From Flavobacterium psychrophilum (GTDB taxonomy: Bacteria > Bacteroidota > Bacteroidia > Flavobacteriales > Flavobacteriaceae), in the NCBI GenBank assembly GCA_945872875.1, contig CAMCBB010000046.1, positions 1 to 13,511 of the forward strand: DNA of 13,511 nt. Direction: 5' to 3'. The position numbers and the translations under genes were made by a program. Below are positions 1 through 7,876 of the stretch, in pieces. The notes below the pieces were generated by a model, which saw only the letters and a program-made list of their open reading frames with translations, was not told where the DNA came from and did not search any database. Position 1 is the stretch's first letter, and each line of letters opens with the position of its first letter.

Positions 1-83
1 TCCAAAAAAGGGTTCTTCCATTTGTTTAAAAAACAAGAAATGCTCCTTTCTATTCCAGGTAACTAGATTTAGTTTTTGCTTCA
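1..83. other. Window edge downstream of metG; possible gene end or start, unresolved
   Basis: This edge stretch allows two weak readings. On the plus strand one frame is open from base 1 to a TAG at 64-66 (about 21 codons), which could be the C-terminus of a gene convergent with metG. A small AT-rich hairpin (aacta at 61-65, tagtt at 70-74, then T residues) overlaps that stop. On the minus strand an ATG at 21-19 opens a frame running off the edge, with an AGGAG-like stretch about 23 bases upstream. Neither fragment is long enough to recognise a family, so no gene is called. Confidence 0.2.
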
Positions 84-2156
84 TTAGCTAATTAACGCAC
101 CATTCGCTACGCCGTCTGCATCCGGATTTACAAAAACCAATTTTCCTTCGGCGTTGTTACTCATCAAAATCATTCCTTGACTTTCAACTCCGCGTAAGGC
201 TCTTGGAGCCAAGTTCACTAAAACCGTAACGCGTTTTCCAATAACTTCTTCAGGTGAAAAATGTTCAGCAATTCCAGAAACTATAGTTCTCACATCAATT
301 CCGGTATCTACTTTTAATACTAAAAGTTTGTTGGCTTTTGCCATTTTTTCAGCTTCTAATATTGTTCCGACACGCAAATCTAGTTTTGAAAAATCATCGA
401 AAGTTGCGGTTTCTTTTTGTGGTTCAATCACGGCGTTTTCTGCTTTATTGGCTACTTTGGTAGCTTCAAGTTTGTCTAATTGTTTTTGAATTTCAGCATC
501 TTCAATTTGGGAAAATAATATTTCCGCTTCTCCAATTTGGTGTCCTGCAGGAAGTAAATCACTTCTTTCAGAAATGTCATTCCAACCCAAGTGAGATTCC
601 TTCGTCGGAATGACATTAAGGATTCCTGATAATTTACAAGCGGTAAACGGCAAGAAGGGTTCACACAATACGCGTAAAGCTGCTGCAATTTGCAAGGCAA
701 CATACATTTGCGTTTGCACACGATCGGGATCGGTTTTCACCATCTTCCAAGGCTCTTCATCAGCCAAATATTTATTCCCTAAACGAGCCACATTCATCAA
801 TTCGCCTTGCGCTTCTCTAAAGCGATAACGCTCAACAGAACTTGAAATCACTGCTGGATAGGCTTTTAATTCGGCTAAAGTTTGTTCGTCAATTGCATTA
901 AATTCATTTGGTTGCGGAACAATTCCGTTGTAATATTTATTGGTTAAAACCACCACGCGATTGATGAAATTTCCAAAAATAGCCGCCAATTCATTATTGT
1001 TTCTCGCTTGAAAATCCTTCCAAGTGAAATCATTATCTTTATTTTCAGGTGCATTTGCTGTTAAAGCATAGCGCAACGAATCTTGTTTATCAGGAAAATC
1101 TAATAAATATTCGTGCAACCAAACGGCCCAGTTTTTTGAAGTTGAAAGTTTGTTTCCTTCCAAATTCAGAAACTCATTTGCCGGCACATTATCTGGTAAA
1201 ATATAACTTCCTTCGGCTTTTAACATCGCCGGAAAAATAATACAATGAAACACAATATTGTCTTTTCCAATAAAGTGAACTAATTTCGTTTCGGCATCTT
1301 TCCAATACGGTTCCCAAGCTTTTCCTTCACGAGCAGCCCATTCTTTGGTAGCCGAGATATAGCCAATTGGCGCGTCAAACCACACATATAATTTTTTCCC
1401 TTCGGCACCAGCCACAGGAACATCAATTCCCCAATCTAAATCGCGGGTAACCGCACGAGGTTTTAAACCATCGTCCAACCACGATTTCACCTGACCTAAA
1501 ACATTGTTTTTCCAATCTTTTTCATGCCCAACTAAAATCCAATCTTTCAAGAAATCTTGGTATCGATCTAAAGGTAAAAACCAATGCTTAGTCGATTTTA
1601 ATATCGGAGTTTCTCCTGTAATGGTCGACTTCGGGTTAATTAAATCGGTGGCATTTAAGGTTGAACCACATTTTTCACATTGATCGCCATAAGCCTCTTC
1701 GTTGTTACATTTTGGGCAAGTCCCAATCACAAAGCGATCGGCAAGAAACTGATCGGCTTTTGCATCATACAATTGCTCGGTAACTTCTTCAATGAAGTCG
1801 CCGTTGTCGTATAATTTTTTAAAAAATTCCGATGCGGTATCGTGGTGAATTTTTGATGAGGTACGCGAATAATTATCAAATGAAATTCCAAAATCAATAA
1901 ACGATTTACGGATAATTCCGTCGTATTTATCAATCACTTCTTGCGGCGTGATGCCCTCTTTTTTGGCCTTCATAGAAATGGCAACACCGTGTTCATCGCT
2001 TCCACAAACGAAAAGCACCTCTCTACCTTGCAAACGCAAGTAGCGCGCATAAATATCCGACGGCACATAAACACCCGCCAAATGCCCTATATGAATTGGC
2101 CCGTTCGTGTAAGGCAACGCAGCCGTAATGGTATATCTTTTTGGATTTTCTAACAT
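84..2156 (-). CDS. metG: Methionyl-tRNA synthetase with C-terminal tRNA-binding domain
   Basis: Cytosolic class I aminoacyl-tRNA synthetase that charges tRNA-Met with methionine using ATP. The 690-residue length fits the long, dimeric MetG type. Visible motifs are HIGH at residues 22-25, a four-cysteine zinc knuckle (C147, C150, C160, C163) in the connective-peptide region, and a KMSKS equivalent, KLSTS, at 336-340. An anticodon-binding helical region follows. After a charged linker (about 555-585) comes an EMAPII/Trbp111-like OB-fold (about 586-690) beginning [12 protein letters not shown]. The ATG at 2156 sits about 22 bases beyond a TAnnTTTG box, with no Shine-Dalgarno site. Oddity: codons 514-528 overlap an 11-bp-arm palindrome matching a dispersed repeat type, and the protein there seems to carry about six extra residues between the conserved LN and WND positions compared with E. 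coli MetG recalled from memory. Identity is secure. Confidence 0.98.
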   Translation of the reverse strand: MLENPKRYTITAALPYTNGPIHIGHLAGVYVPSDIYARYLRLQGREVLFVCGSDEHGVAISMKAKKEGITPQEVIDKYDGIIRKSFIDFGISFDNYSRTSSKIHHDTASEFFKKLYDNGDFIEEVTEQLYDAKADQFLADRFVIGTCPKCNNEEAYGDQCEKCGSTLNATDLINPKSTITGETPILKSTKHWFLPLDRYQDFLKDWILVGHEKDWKNNVLGQVKSWLDDGLKPRAVTRDLDWGIDVPVAGAEGKKLYVWFDAPIGYISATKEWAAREGKAWEPYWKDAETKLVHFIGKDNIVFHCIIFPAMLKAEGSYILPDNVPANEFLNLEGNKLSTSKNWAVWLHEYLLDFPDKQDSLRYALTANAPENKDNDFTWKDFQARNNNELAAIFGNFINRVVVLTNKYYNGIVPQPNEFNAIDEQTLAELKAYPAVISSSVERYRFREAQGELMNVARLGNKYLADEEPWKMVKTDPDRVQTQMYVALQIAAALRVLCEPFLPFTACKLSGILNVIPTKESHLGWNDISERSDLLPAGHQIGEAEILFSQIEDAEIQKQLDKLEATKVANKAENAVIEPQKETATFDDFSKLDLRVGTILEAEKMAKANKLLVLKVDTGIDVRTIVSGIAEHFSPEEVIGKRVTVLVNLAPRALRGVESQGMILMSNNAEGKLVFVNPDADGVANGALIS
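573..617 (-). repeat. Palindromic dispersed-type repeat inside metG
   Basis: Perfect 11-bp inverted arms (AATGTCATTCC at 573-583 and its complement at 607-617) enclose 23 bases. Read on the metG coding strand, one half matches the GTCATTCCGACGAAGGAATC sequence that I recall as a frequent dispersed repeat in Bacteroidota genomes. The reading frame stays open, encoding residues 514-528 (NVIPTKE... to WNDI). The inverted arms are seen directly; the family assignment is from memory. The segment could also be a fortuitous palindrome, but the repeat match makes that less likely. Confidence 0.6.
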
Positions 2157-2177
2157 GATAATTCGCTATATAAAATG

Positions 2178-2185
2178 CAAAAATA
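2178..2185 (-). promoter_or_regulatory. Putative -7 box for metG
   Basis: Read on the minus strand the sequence is TATTTTTG, an exact match to the Bacteroidota -7 consensus TAnnTTTG, ending 21 bases before the metG ATG. No convincing -33 TTG is found at the usual distance, so the call rests on one box and its position. Confidence 0.4.
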
Positions 2186-2200
2186 AGCAATTATTTATTG

Positions 2201-2340
2201 TCATTGTGAGTAAGGTGGCAATCTGAATCAATTTGCTTAGCCAATTTGCTTTTTTGGAGCTTGGGTCCAGCTTTACACTGCAATCTTTTCATTTTTGAAG
2301 AAAAAATGAAAAGGATTTCCGTTTCAATCTGGGCTAGGCT
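2201..2340. repeat. Intergenic repeat-like element with a long hairpin between metG and the LD-carboxypeptidase gene
   Basis: The 240-bp divergent spacer contains no gene. It opens (2200-2227) with a GTCATT...GCAATCT segment resembling the GTCATTGCGAG...GAAGCAATCT dispersed repeat recalled from many genomes. A direct repeat CAATTTGCTT follows (2229-2238 and 2242-2251). Then comes an 83-base imperfect hairpin. Its outer arms (2258-2270 with 2329-2340) make 12 pairs with one bulged G when G-U pairs are allowed. A mismatched middle section leads to perfect 12-bp inner arms CTTTTCATTTTT (2285-2296) and complement (2302-2313) around a 5-base loop. It lies between the two promoter boxes and could act as a transcript-insulating structure or be a REP-like element. 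The pairing is seen; the repeat status is inferred. Confidence 0.6.
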
Positions 2341-2365
2341 TTTAATTTCATTACAACTTAATTTA

Positions 2366-2373
2366 TATATTTG
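2366..2373 (+). promoter_or_regulatory. Putative -7 box for the LD-carboxypeptidase gene
   Basis: TATATTTG matches TAnnTTTG exactly and ends 23 bases before the ATG at 2397, predicting a very short leader. This supports the upstream ATG, and therefore the signal-peptide form of the protein. No clear -33 TTG is seen. Confidence 0.45.
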
Positions 2374-2396
2374 TATTTGATTTTTCAATAATCAAA

Positions 2397-3356
2397 ATGA
2401 AAAAATACCTATTCTATTTTCTTATTTCTTTAGTTTTTACTAACCTTCATGCACAAAAAAAGATGATTATACCTCCCTATTTAAAAAAAGGCGATACCAT
2501 TGCCATAGTTGCTACTGCTCGTAAAAATGTGGAAGAAAACTTACAAACTGCTATTGGTTGGTTGCACAACTGGGGCTTAGAAGTGGTAATTGGAAAAACG
2601 ATCGGTTTAGATAACAACCAACTTGCAGGCACCGACCAAGAGCGAGCTGCCGATTTTCAAGCCATGATGGACAACCCCAATATTAAAGCAATATGGTGCG
2701 TTCGCGGAGGTTATGGAACGGTACGAATAATCGATTTACTCGATTTTACAAAATTCAAGCAGACACCAAAATGGGTAGTTGGTTTTAGTGATGTAACGGT
2801 TTTGCACAGCCATTTAAATAATTTAGGGTTTGCCTCCATCCATGGGATTATGCCCGTAAGCGTGAAGGCAACCGAAGAAGCCAAAGAAAGTTTGCGCAAA
2901 GCACTATTTGGCGAATCATTATCATACACCGTTCCATGCGAGCCAATGAACCGATACGGCTCTGCCAAAGGCGAATTAGTAGGTGGAAATTTATCTATTT
3001 TGTATAGTCTTTTGGGTTCTACTTCAGCTATCGATTGCACCGATAAAATCCTTTTTATGGAAGACCTCGACGAGTATTTGTACCACATCGACCGTATGAT
3101 GATGAACTTGAAACGCAATGGATGTCTAGAAAGTTTGAAGGGCATCATTGTTGGTGGTATGACCAAAATGCACGACAACGAAATCCCTTGGGGGAAAAAC
3201 GCCCTCGAAATCATAGACGATGTAACCAAAACCTATAACATCCCAGTAATTTATAATTTCCCGGCAGGACATTCTGCCGATAACCACGCCCTAATTCTCG
3301 GTAAACAAGTAACCCTTGAGGTAAACGATTTAGAGAGTAAAGTAACATTTGATTAA
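2397..3356 (+). CDS. Peptidase S66 family murein LD-carboxypeptidase, predicted exported
   Basis: LD-carboxypeptidases of family S66 remove the terminal D-Ala from L,D-linked tetrapeptides in peptidoglycan recycling; the family also includes MccF-type immunity peptidases. The 319-residue protein has the expected Ser-Glu-His triad: S131 in the nucleophile elbow VGFSDVT, E222 in FMEDLDE and H292 in PAGHSADN. The RGGYGT motif at 103-108 is also typical. Residues 1-19 form a signal peptide (two lysines, hydrophobic core, cleavage likely after HA before Q20), so the mature enzyme should be periplasmic, unlike the cytosolic E. coli LdcA. An internal Met at residue 23, just before the conserved PPYLKKGDTIAIVA segment, could start a cytosolic form, but the promoter box favours the first ATG. 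It is followed 77 bp downstream by yraN on the same strand. The family is secure; the exact substrate is inferred. Confidence 0.93.
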   Translation: MKKYLFYFLISLVFTNLHAQKKMIIPPYLKKGDTIAIVATARKNVEENLQTAIGWLHNWGLEVVIGKTIGLDNNQLAGTDQERAADFQAMMDNPNIKAIWCVRGGYGTVRIIDLLDFTKFKQTPKWVVGFSDVTVLHSHLNNLGFASIHGIMPVSVKATEEAKESLRKALFGESLSYTVPCEPMNRYGSAKGELVGGNLSILYSLLGSTSAIDCTDKILFMEDLDEYLYHIDRMMMNLKRNGCLESLKGIIVGGMTKMHDNEIPWGKNALEIIDDVTKTYNIPVIYNFPAGHSADNHALILGKQVTLEVNDLESKVTFD

Positions 3357-3430
3357 CGAATTAAGATTAACGATTGCTGAAGTAAGAAGCAATCAAAAAA
3401 TCAAAAATCGTTAATCTTCAATCAGCAATC
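3351..3430. repeat. Converging seven-base repeats filling the spacer before yraN
   Basis: The 77-bp spacer is almost wholly periodic. On the plus strand six seven-base units run from 3351 to 3392 (GATTAAC, GAATTAA, GATTAAC, GATTGCT, then two GAAGNAA units). On the minus strand six units of the form GATTNNN run from 3430 back to 3388, with one extra base. The array begins at the last codon and stop of the carboxypeptidase gene and ends four bases before the yraN ATG. Inverted symmetry gives a 13-bp perfect pairing (3363-3375 with 3406-3418), an alternative 9-bp pairing (3372-3380 with 3422-3430) and a local 7-bp pairing (3372-3378 with 3388-3394). It resembles short tandem heptanucleotide repeats known from other bacteria; any function is unknown. 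Confidence 0.75.
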
Positions 3431-3433
3431 ATT

Positions 3434-3793
3434 ATGGCCGAACACAACGAACTTGGCAAGCAGGGCGAAGCACTAGCTATAGAATTTCTTCAGCAAAAGG
3501 GCTATGAAATTCTTGAAACCAACTGGACATTTCAAAAAGCCGAAATAGATATTATCGCCCAAAAAGACAGTGTCTTAGCCATTGTAGAAGTTAAAACCCG
3601 CTCGTCTATAGATTTTGGTTTGCCCCAAGATTTTGTAAAACCCAAAAAAATCCAACTGCTTGTAAAAGCCGTCAACGAATATGTGCTGGCTAAAGATTTA
3701 GAGGTGGAAGTGCGCTTTGATATTATTGCCATACACAAAGATGGAACGGAATATAATCTGGAACATATTGAAGAAGCATTTTATTATTTTTAA
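3434..3793 (+). CDS. yraN: YraN/UPF0102 family nuclease-fold protein
   Basis: Small cytosolic protein of 119 residues, the usual length for UPF0102. The family has an endonuclease-like restriction fold of the Holliday-junction resolvase type, but its physiological role is poorly defined. The sequence shows the family landmarks: GKQGEALA at 8-15, then E37-I-D39, then VEVKTR at 51-56, which together give the E/D...ExK pattern of the nuclease core. The ATG at 3434 follows the heptad-repeat spacer and has no Shine-Dalgarno site; the downstream pairing in that spacer ends only four bases before the start. It is probably cotranscribed with the carboxypeptidase gene. It ends 6 bp from the convergent mfd stop. 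The family call is strong; a DNA-processing role is inferred from the fold only. Confidence 0.92.
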   Translation: MAEHNELGKQGEALAIEFLQQKGYEILETNWTFQKAEIDIIAQKDSVLAIVEVKTRSSIDFGLPQDFVKPKKIQLLVKAVNEYVLAKDLEVEVRFDIIAIHKDGTEYNLEHIEEAFYYF

Positions 3794-3798
3794 TAAAA
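3779..3798. terminator. Weak AT-only hairpin between convergent yraN and mfd
   Basis: Perfect 8-bp arms TTTTATTA (3779-3786) and TAATAAAA (3791-3798) around a TTTT loop, overlapping the yraN stop and ending just before the mfd stop. There is no GC pair, so stability is doubtful. It is listed because it is the only symmetric structure at this convergent junction. Confidence 0.25.
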
Positions 3799-3799
3799 C

Positions 3800-6700
3800 C
3801 TACATTTTCTCCATCAATTCCAACGCCTTATTAATCGACTTTACATTTTCGAAAGTCAATAACAAACGCAAGCCGTTTTTGGTTTCTTTTTCTTTCATTT
3901 TGCAAAGGGCGCTGTTGTGTTGTACAAATTGTACCATTTTCATAAAACGATTGGATTGGTAAAAATCACTTTGTTGATCGCCCACAAAATAGCCCACCAT
4001 TTTACCTTGTTTTAAAACTAATTTTTCAATACCAATGCTGGTGGCTTTCCATTTTATGCGGATGGAATTTAGCAAGGCTACCGCTTCTTTTGGCAAAGCG
4101 CCAAATCTATCGGTTAGTTTTTGTTCGTATTTAAGTAATGCTTCTTCGTCTTTTATTGCGCTCAGTTCGTTATACAAACTCAATCGCTCGGTAATATTAT
4201 TGATGTAATCATCTGGAAACAGCAATTCGAAATCGGTGTCAATTTGTAAGTCTTTGACATATTCTTTGGTTTCGATATTGTTTTCGGTGGGGTATAATTC
4301 TTTGAATTCGTTTTCTTTCAATTCTTCAATTGCCTCATTCATGATTTTTTGATAGGTATCAAATCCGATATCATTGATAAAACCACTTTGTTCGCCACCC
4401 AATAAATCTCCGGCACCACGAATTTCTAAATCTTTCATCGCAATATTAATCCCGCTTCCCAATTCGCTAAATTGCTCCAATGCCTGAATTCGTTTTCGGG
4501 CATCATCGGTCATTGCCGAATAAGCTGGGGTAATGAAATAGCAAAACGCCTTCTTGTTGCTTCGTCCCACACGACCCCGCATTTGATGCAAATCAGACAA
4601 TCCAAAATTATTGGCATTATTAATGAAAATCGTATTGGCATTAGGCACATCCAATCCGCTTTCAATAATCGTGGTGGCAACCAAAACATCAAATTCGCCA
4701 TTCATAAAAGCCAACATTAATTCTTCAAGTTTCTTTCCGTCCAATTGGCCGTGGCCAATACCAACTCGGGCATCGGGAACCAAACGCTGAATCATTCCGG
4801 CAACTTCTTTAATATTTTCAATGCGGTTATTGATTAAGAAAACTTGTCCGTTTCGCTGAATTTCATATGAAATCGCATCCCGAATTAACTCTTCTTGAAA
4901 ACGAACCACATGCGTTTCAATTGGATATCTATTGGGTGGCGGCGTAGTTATTACCGACAAATCTCTTGCCGCCATCAATGAAAACTGAAGAGTTCTAGGA
5001 ATCGGAGTTGCAGTTAAGGTTAAAGTATCCACATTGGCAGAAATCGTTTTGAGTTTGTCTTTTACATTTACTCCAAATTTCTGCTCCTCGTCAATAATCA
5101 ATAATCCCAAATCTTTGAATTGCACATTATTGTTGACTAGTTGGTGCGTTCCAATAATAATATCAAGTTTTCCTTCGGCTAATTCTTTAAGGGTTTGGGT
5201 TTTTTCTTTCGCGGTTCTAAATCGGTTTAAATACCCAATGGTAACTGGCATGTCTTTTAGTCGTTCCGAAAATGTACGAAAATGTTGGTAGGCCAAAATA
5301 GTTGTGGGCACTAAAACGGCTACTTGTTTTCCGTTATCAACGGCTTTAAATGCTGCTCGAATAGCTACTTCGGTTTTTCCAAAACCAACATCACCACACA
5401 CCAATCGGTCCATTGGACGATCGGTTTCCATATCCAATTTTACATCGGATGTTGCAGTAATTTGATCGGGAGTGTCCTCATATATAAACGAACTTTCAAG
5501 CTCTTTTTGCAGGTAACTATCCGTTGCGCAAGCAAATCCTTTTTCCAATCTTCGCTTGGCGTACAAATGAATTAAATTGAATGCAATATGCTTAACACGC
5601 GCTTTGGTTTTTTGTTTTAATGCCTTCCAAGCATTTGAACCTAGCTTATAAATTTTTGGTGGAGCACCATCTTTTCCATTGTATTTGGATATTTTATGCA
5701 GCGAATGAATGCTTACATACACAATATCATTATCGGCATAAACCAGTTTTATGGCTTCTTGGGTTTTGCCTTCCACCTGAATTTTCTGTAAGCCACCAAA
5801 TTTTCCAATTCCGTGGTCAATGTGGGTTACATAATCTCCAACGGTTAGTAAATTCAGTTCTTTTAGCGTGATGGTTTGTTTTTTAGAATAACCGTTTTTG
5901 ATGCTAAATTTGTGATAGCGTTCAAATATTTGGTGGTCGGTATAATAGGCAATTTGATGTTCTTCGTCAATAAAACCTTGATAAAGCGGAAAAACTACAG
6001 TTTGGTATTGCTTGCGGATGCTTTCGTGATTTTCTTCATCGATATCTTCAAAAATATCATGAAAACGATTCGCCTGACTTTCATTGGAGCAGAATAAATA
6101 ATTCTTAATTCCATTTAAATTGTTGTCGCTTAAATTATTTAGTAATAAATCAAATTGCTTGTTGAAAGAGGGTTGCGGTTGGATATGAAATTCCACCGTT
6201 TTATCTATAGAAAAAGCGGGTGTATTGCTTAATTCGACTACCGAAAAATGAAGCGCTTTTTTTAGAAATTGCTTTTGATTAACAAATAATTCTTCTGGAA
6301 CTAGTCGGTTTACGGTGGTGTCTAATTTTGAAAAAGCTTCGGTTGCTTTATCGAAATATTTGTCTAATTGTTGACCGGTGAAATCGGTATTCTGAATAAA
6401 AAGTACCGTTTTTTCGGAAATATAATCAAGGAAACTCTCACGGTTTTCTTCAAAAAATTTATTTTCCATGTTTGGAATGATGGAAACCTTCTTTAATTTT
6501 TCAATTGAAAGTTGGGTTTCTACATCAAAACTCCGAATGGAATCTACTTCGTTTCCAAAAAATTCTATTCGATACGGATTGTCATTAGAGAATGAAAATA
6601 CATCTACAATTCCTCCACGAACCGAGAATTCTCCGGGTTCGGTTACAAAGTCCACTCTTTTAAAATTGTATTCAAAAAGTACTTCGTTGATAAAATCAAT

Positions 6701-7156
6701 CGCCAATTTATCGTTTACCGAAATCTTGAACGTATTTTTTTCAAGTTCCTTTTTGGTAACTACTTTTTCAAAAATGGCTTCGGAGTAGGAAACAATTATG
6801 GCTGGTTTTTTGCGAGAATTTATTCTATTTAAAACCTCCGATCGAAGCAAAATATTGGCGTTATCGGTTTCGTCAATTTGGTAGGGACGGCGGTATGAAC
6901 CCGGATAAAATAAAACATCTTGGTCGTTTAATAACTGCTCTAAATCGTTGAGGTAATAAGCAGCTTCTTCTTTGTCGTTAAATAATAAAAGGAAGGGCAA
7001 CTCTGCTTTTTCAAAAGTAGCTTCAATTACCAAAGACAAGGCTGAACCCAATAAGCCTTTTGCATTAACTTTGCAATCGCGTTGTTGGATTGCGTTGGCT
7101 AACTGCTGAACTTTGTTTGAATTTTGATAAACCGAAGTAAAACTACTTTTATTCAA
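3800..7156 (-). CDS. mfd: Transcription-repair coupling factor Mfd
   Basis: Mfd is a cytosolic ATP-driven DNA translocase that displaces stalled RNA polymerase from lesions and recruits UvrA. At 1118 residues it is full length. Domains in order: an N-terminal UvrB-like module (about 1-340) whose nucleotide loop is degenerate (GLLGSALS at 34-41, no lysine); the RNA-polymerase-interacting CarD-like domain (about 435-500, DYVTHIDHGIGKFGG); RecG-like motor domains with Walker A GDVGFGKTE at 588-596, DEEQ at 689-692, TATPIPRTL and QMRGRVGRS at 858-866; the RGAGDLLGGEQSG segment from 913; and the C-terminal TRCF domain. The start is a TTG at 7156-7154: no ATG occurs in frame until residue 230, and an in-frame TAA lies seven codons upstream. 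Eighteen bases separate it from the upstream lipoprotein gene, so the two probably share a transcript. Confidence 0.97.
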   Translation of the reverse strand: MNKSSFTSVYQNSNKVQQLANAIQQRDCKVNAKGLLGSALSLVIEATFEKAELPFLLLFNDKEEAAYYLNDLEQLLNDQDVLFYPGSYRRPYQIDETDNANILLRSEVLNRINSRKKPAIIVSYSEAIFEKVVTKKELEKNTFKISVNDKLAIDFINEVLFEYNFKRVDFVTEPGEFSVRGGIVDVFSFSNDNPYRIEFFGNEVDSIRSFDVETQLSIEKLKKVSIIPNMENKFFEENRESFLDYISEKTVLFIQNTDFTGQQLDKYFDKATEAFSKLDTTVNRLVPEELFVNQKQFLKKALHFSVVELSNTPAFSIDKTVEFHIQPQPSFNKQFDLLLNNLSDNNLNGIKNYLFCSNESQANRFHDIFEDIDEENHESIRKQYQTVVFPLYQGFIDEEHQIAYYTDHQIFERYHKFSIKNGYSKKQTITLKELNLLTVGDYVTHIDHGIGKFGGLQKIQVEGKTQEAIKLVYADNDIVYVSIHSLHKISKYNGKDGAPPKIYKLGSNAWKALKQKTKARVKHIAFNLIHLYAKRRLEKGFACATDSYLQKELESSFIYEDTPDQITATSDVKLDMETDRPMDRLVCGDVGFGKTEVAIRAAFKAVDNGKQVAVLVPTTILAYQHFRTFSERLKDMPVTIGYLNRFRTAKEKTQTLKELAEGKLDIIIGTHQLVNNNVQFKDLGLLIIDEEQKFGVNVKDKLKTISANVDTLTLTATPIPRTLQFSLMAARDLSVITTPPPNRYPIETHVVRFQEELIRDAISYEIQRNGQVFLINNRIENIKEVAGMIQRLVPDARVGIGHGQLDGKKLEELMLAFMNGEFDVLVATTIIESGLDVPNANTIFINNANNFGLSDLHQMRGRVGRSNKKAFCYFITPAYSAMTDDARKRIQALEQFSELGSGINIAMKDLEIRGAGDLLGGEQSGFINDIGFDTYQKIMNEAIEELKENEFKELYPTENNIETKEYVKDLQIDTDFELLFPDDYINNITERLSLYNELSAIKDEEALLKYEQKLTDRFGALPKEAVALLNSIRIKWKATSIGIEKLVLKQGKMVGYFVGDQQSDFYQSNRFMKMVQFVQHNSALCKMKEKETKNGLRLLLTFENVKSINKALELMEKM

Positions 7157-7174
7157 GAGGGTGATTTTTGAAAT

Positions 7175-7744
7175 TTAGTTTGGAATGGCTCTAGTAGTAT
7201 CTTTCATTTTGATGAGGTCTTGCTCGCCTTCTTCCATTGGAATCTCACTACGCTTTACAATTTCTTCCATTTGCAATTGGAAGTAGTCAATTTCTGTATT
7301 GAGCTCATTCACTAATTTTATAACTTTTTGCTCCGGAATTTGACGCAAATGAATGTATAAATCCAAACTTTTTACTTTGGTTATAATTACCGAAATCCTA
7401 CTTTTTATTTGTTGGTTGTCAAATTCAAAGGGGATATTCATTTGCAAATCCATTGCTTTTTTAGACAAAACTGCTGCCTTTTTTTGAAAGGCGCCAATGG
7501 TGCTTTTTGGCTTCTGATTGATTTCAGTAAGAAAGTTGCGCCATTCTACCCAGTTATTTATTTTTGATTGCGTAGTAGCTTCAATTGGAGAAATATCAAA
7601 TACCCATCCACGATCTATAATGTTAAAGATGACTTCTCTTTTTTCAGCTTCTTTTTGTTGCTCCACAATTAATTCCTTGTTGTTGTTTTGACAAGAAACA
7701 AGCAATAGGAGTATCAAAAGAAAATAAAAGCTCTTAAAAGGCAT
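7175..7744 (-). CDS. Unrecognised lipoprotein upstream of mfd
   Basis: I do not recognise a family. Starting at the ATG at 7744 the product has 189 residues. It opens with a lipoprotein signal: MPFKS, a strongly hydrophobic stretch (6-16), then the lipobox LVSC with C18 as the lipidated cysteine, followed by QNNNKE. The mature part is helical-looking and rich in charged residues and glutamine. It has a WVFDISP segment near 51-57, several K/E-rich stretches suggesting coiled helices, and a polar tail with EEGEQD. It should be anchored to a membrane facing the periplasm. A longer reading from a TTG at 7858 is open but adds 38 residues before this signal and bypasses the promoter-like boxes, so ATG 7744 is preferred. 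The gene ends 18 bp before the mfd start and in the same frame. No functional link to Mfd is evident. Confidence 0.8.
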   Translation of the reverse strand: MPFKSFYFLLILLLLVSCQNNNKELIVEQQKEAEKREVIFNIIDRGWVFDISPIEATTQSKINNWVEWRNFLTEINQKPKSTIGAFQKKAAVLSKKAMDLQMNIPFEFDNQQIKSRISVIITKVKSLDLYIHLRQIPEQKVIKLVNELNTEIDYFQLQMEEIVKRSEIPMEEGEQDLIKMKDTTRAIPN

Positions 7745-7766
7745 GGCGCTAATTTGAATTAGAATA

Positions 7767-7782
7767 CAAAAATACAAAAGTA
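7767..7782 (-). promoter_or_regulatory. Two adjacent -7-like boxes before the lipoprotein-mfd operon
   Basis: On the minus strand TACTTTTG (7782-7775) and TATTTTTG (7774-7767) lie end to end, both exact matches to TAnnTTTG, 22 to 30 bases before the ATG at 7744. Their position supports that start over the longer TTG reading. No -33 element is clear. Confidence 0.4.
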
Positions 7783-7876
7783 GTAGTTTTGTTTTAGAGA
7801 TTTTGTGAAAGGTTTGATAAATGTTGAATAGCGTCAAGGTTGGCTGAATTGTTTTCAAATTTCTTTACGAAATCGT

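Noticed and set aside
2191..2388. 65-codon minus-strand frame in the metG/carboxypeptidase spacer
   Set aside because: Its codons run through the hairpin repeat and the promoter box region, and the product resembles nothing known.
2711..3229. 172-codon open frame antisense to the LD-carboxypeptidase gene
   Set aside because: It lies fully inside a gene with a complete catalytic triad and conserved motifs. The antisense product has no recognisable domain and an unlikely composition.
6468..6788. 106-codon plus-strand frame opposite mfd
   Set aside because: Fully antisense to the conserved N-terminal part of Mfd, with no promoter box and no recognisable product.
7745..7858. N-terminal extension of the lipoprotein gene to a TTG at 7858
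   Set aside because: It would place a lipoprotein signal and lipobox in the middle of the protein and make the two promoter-like boxes internal. The ATG at 7744 gives a normal lipoprotein.
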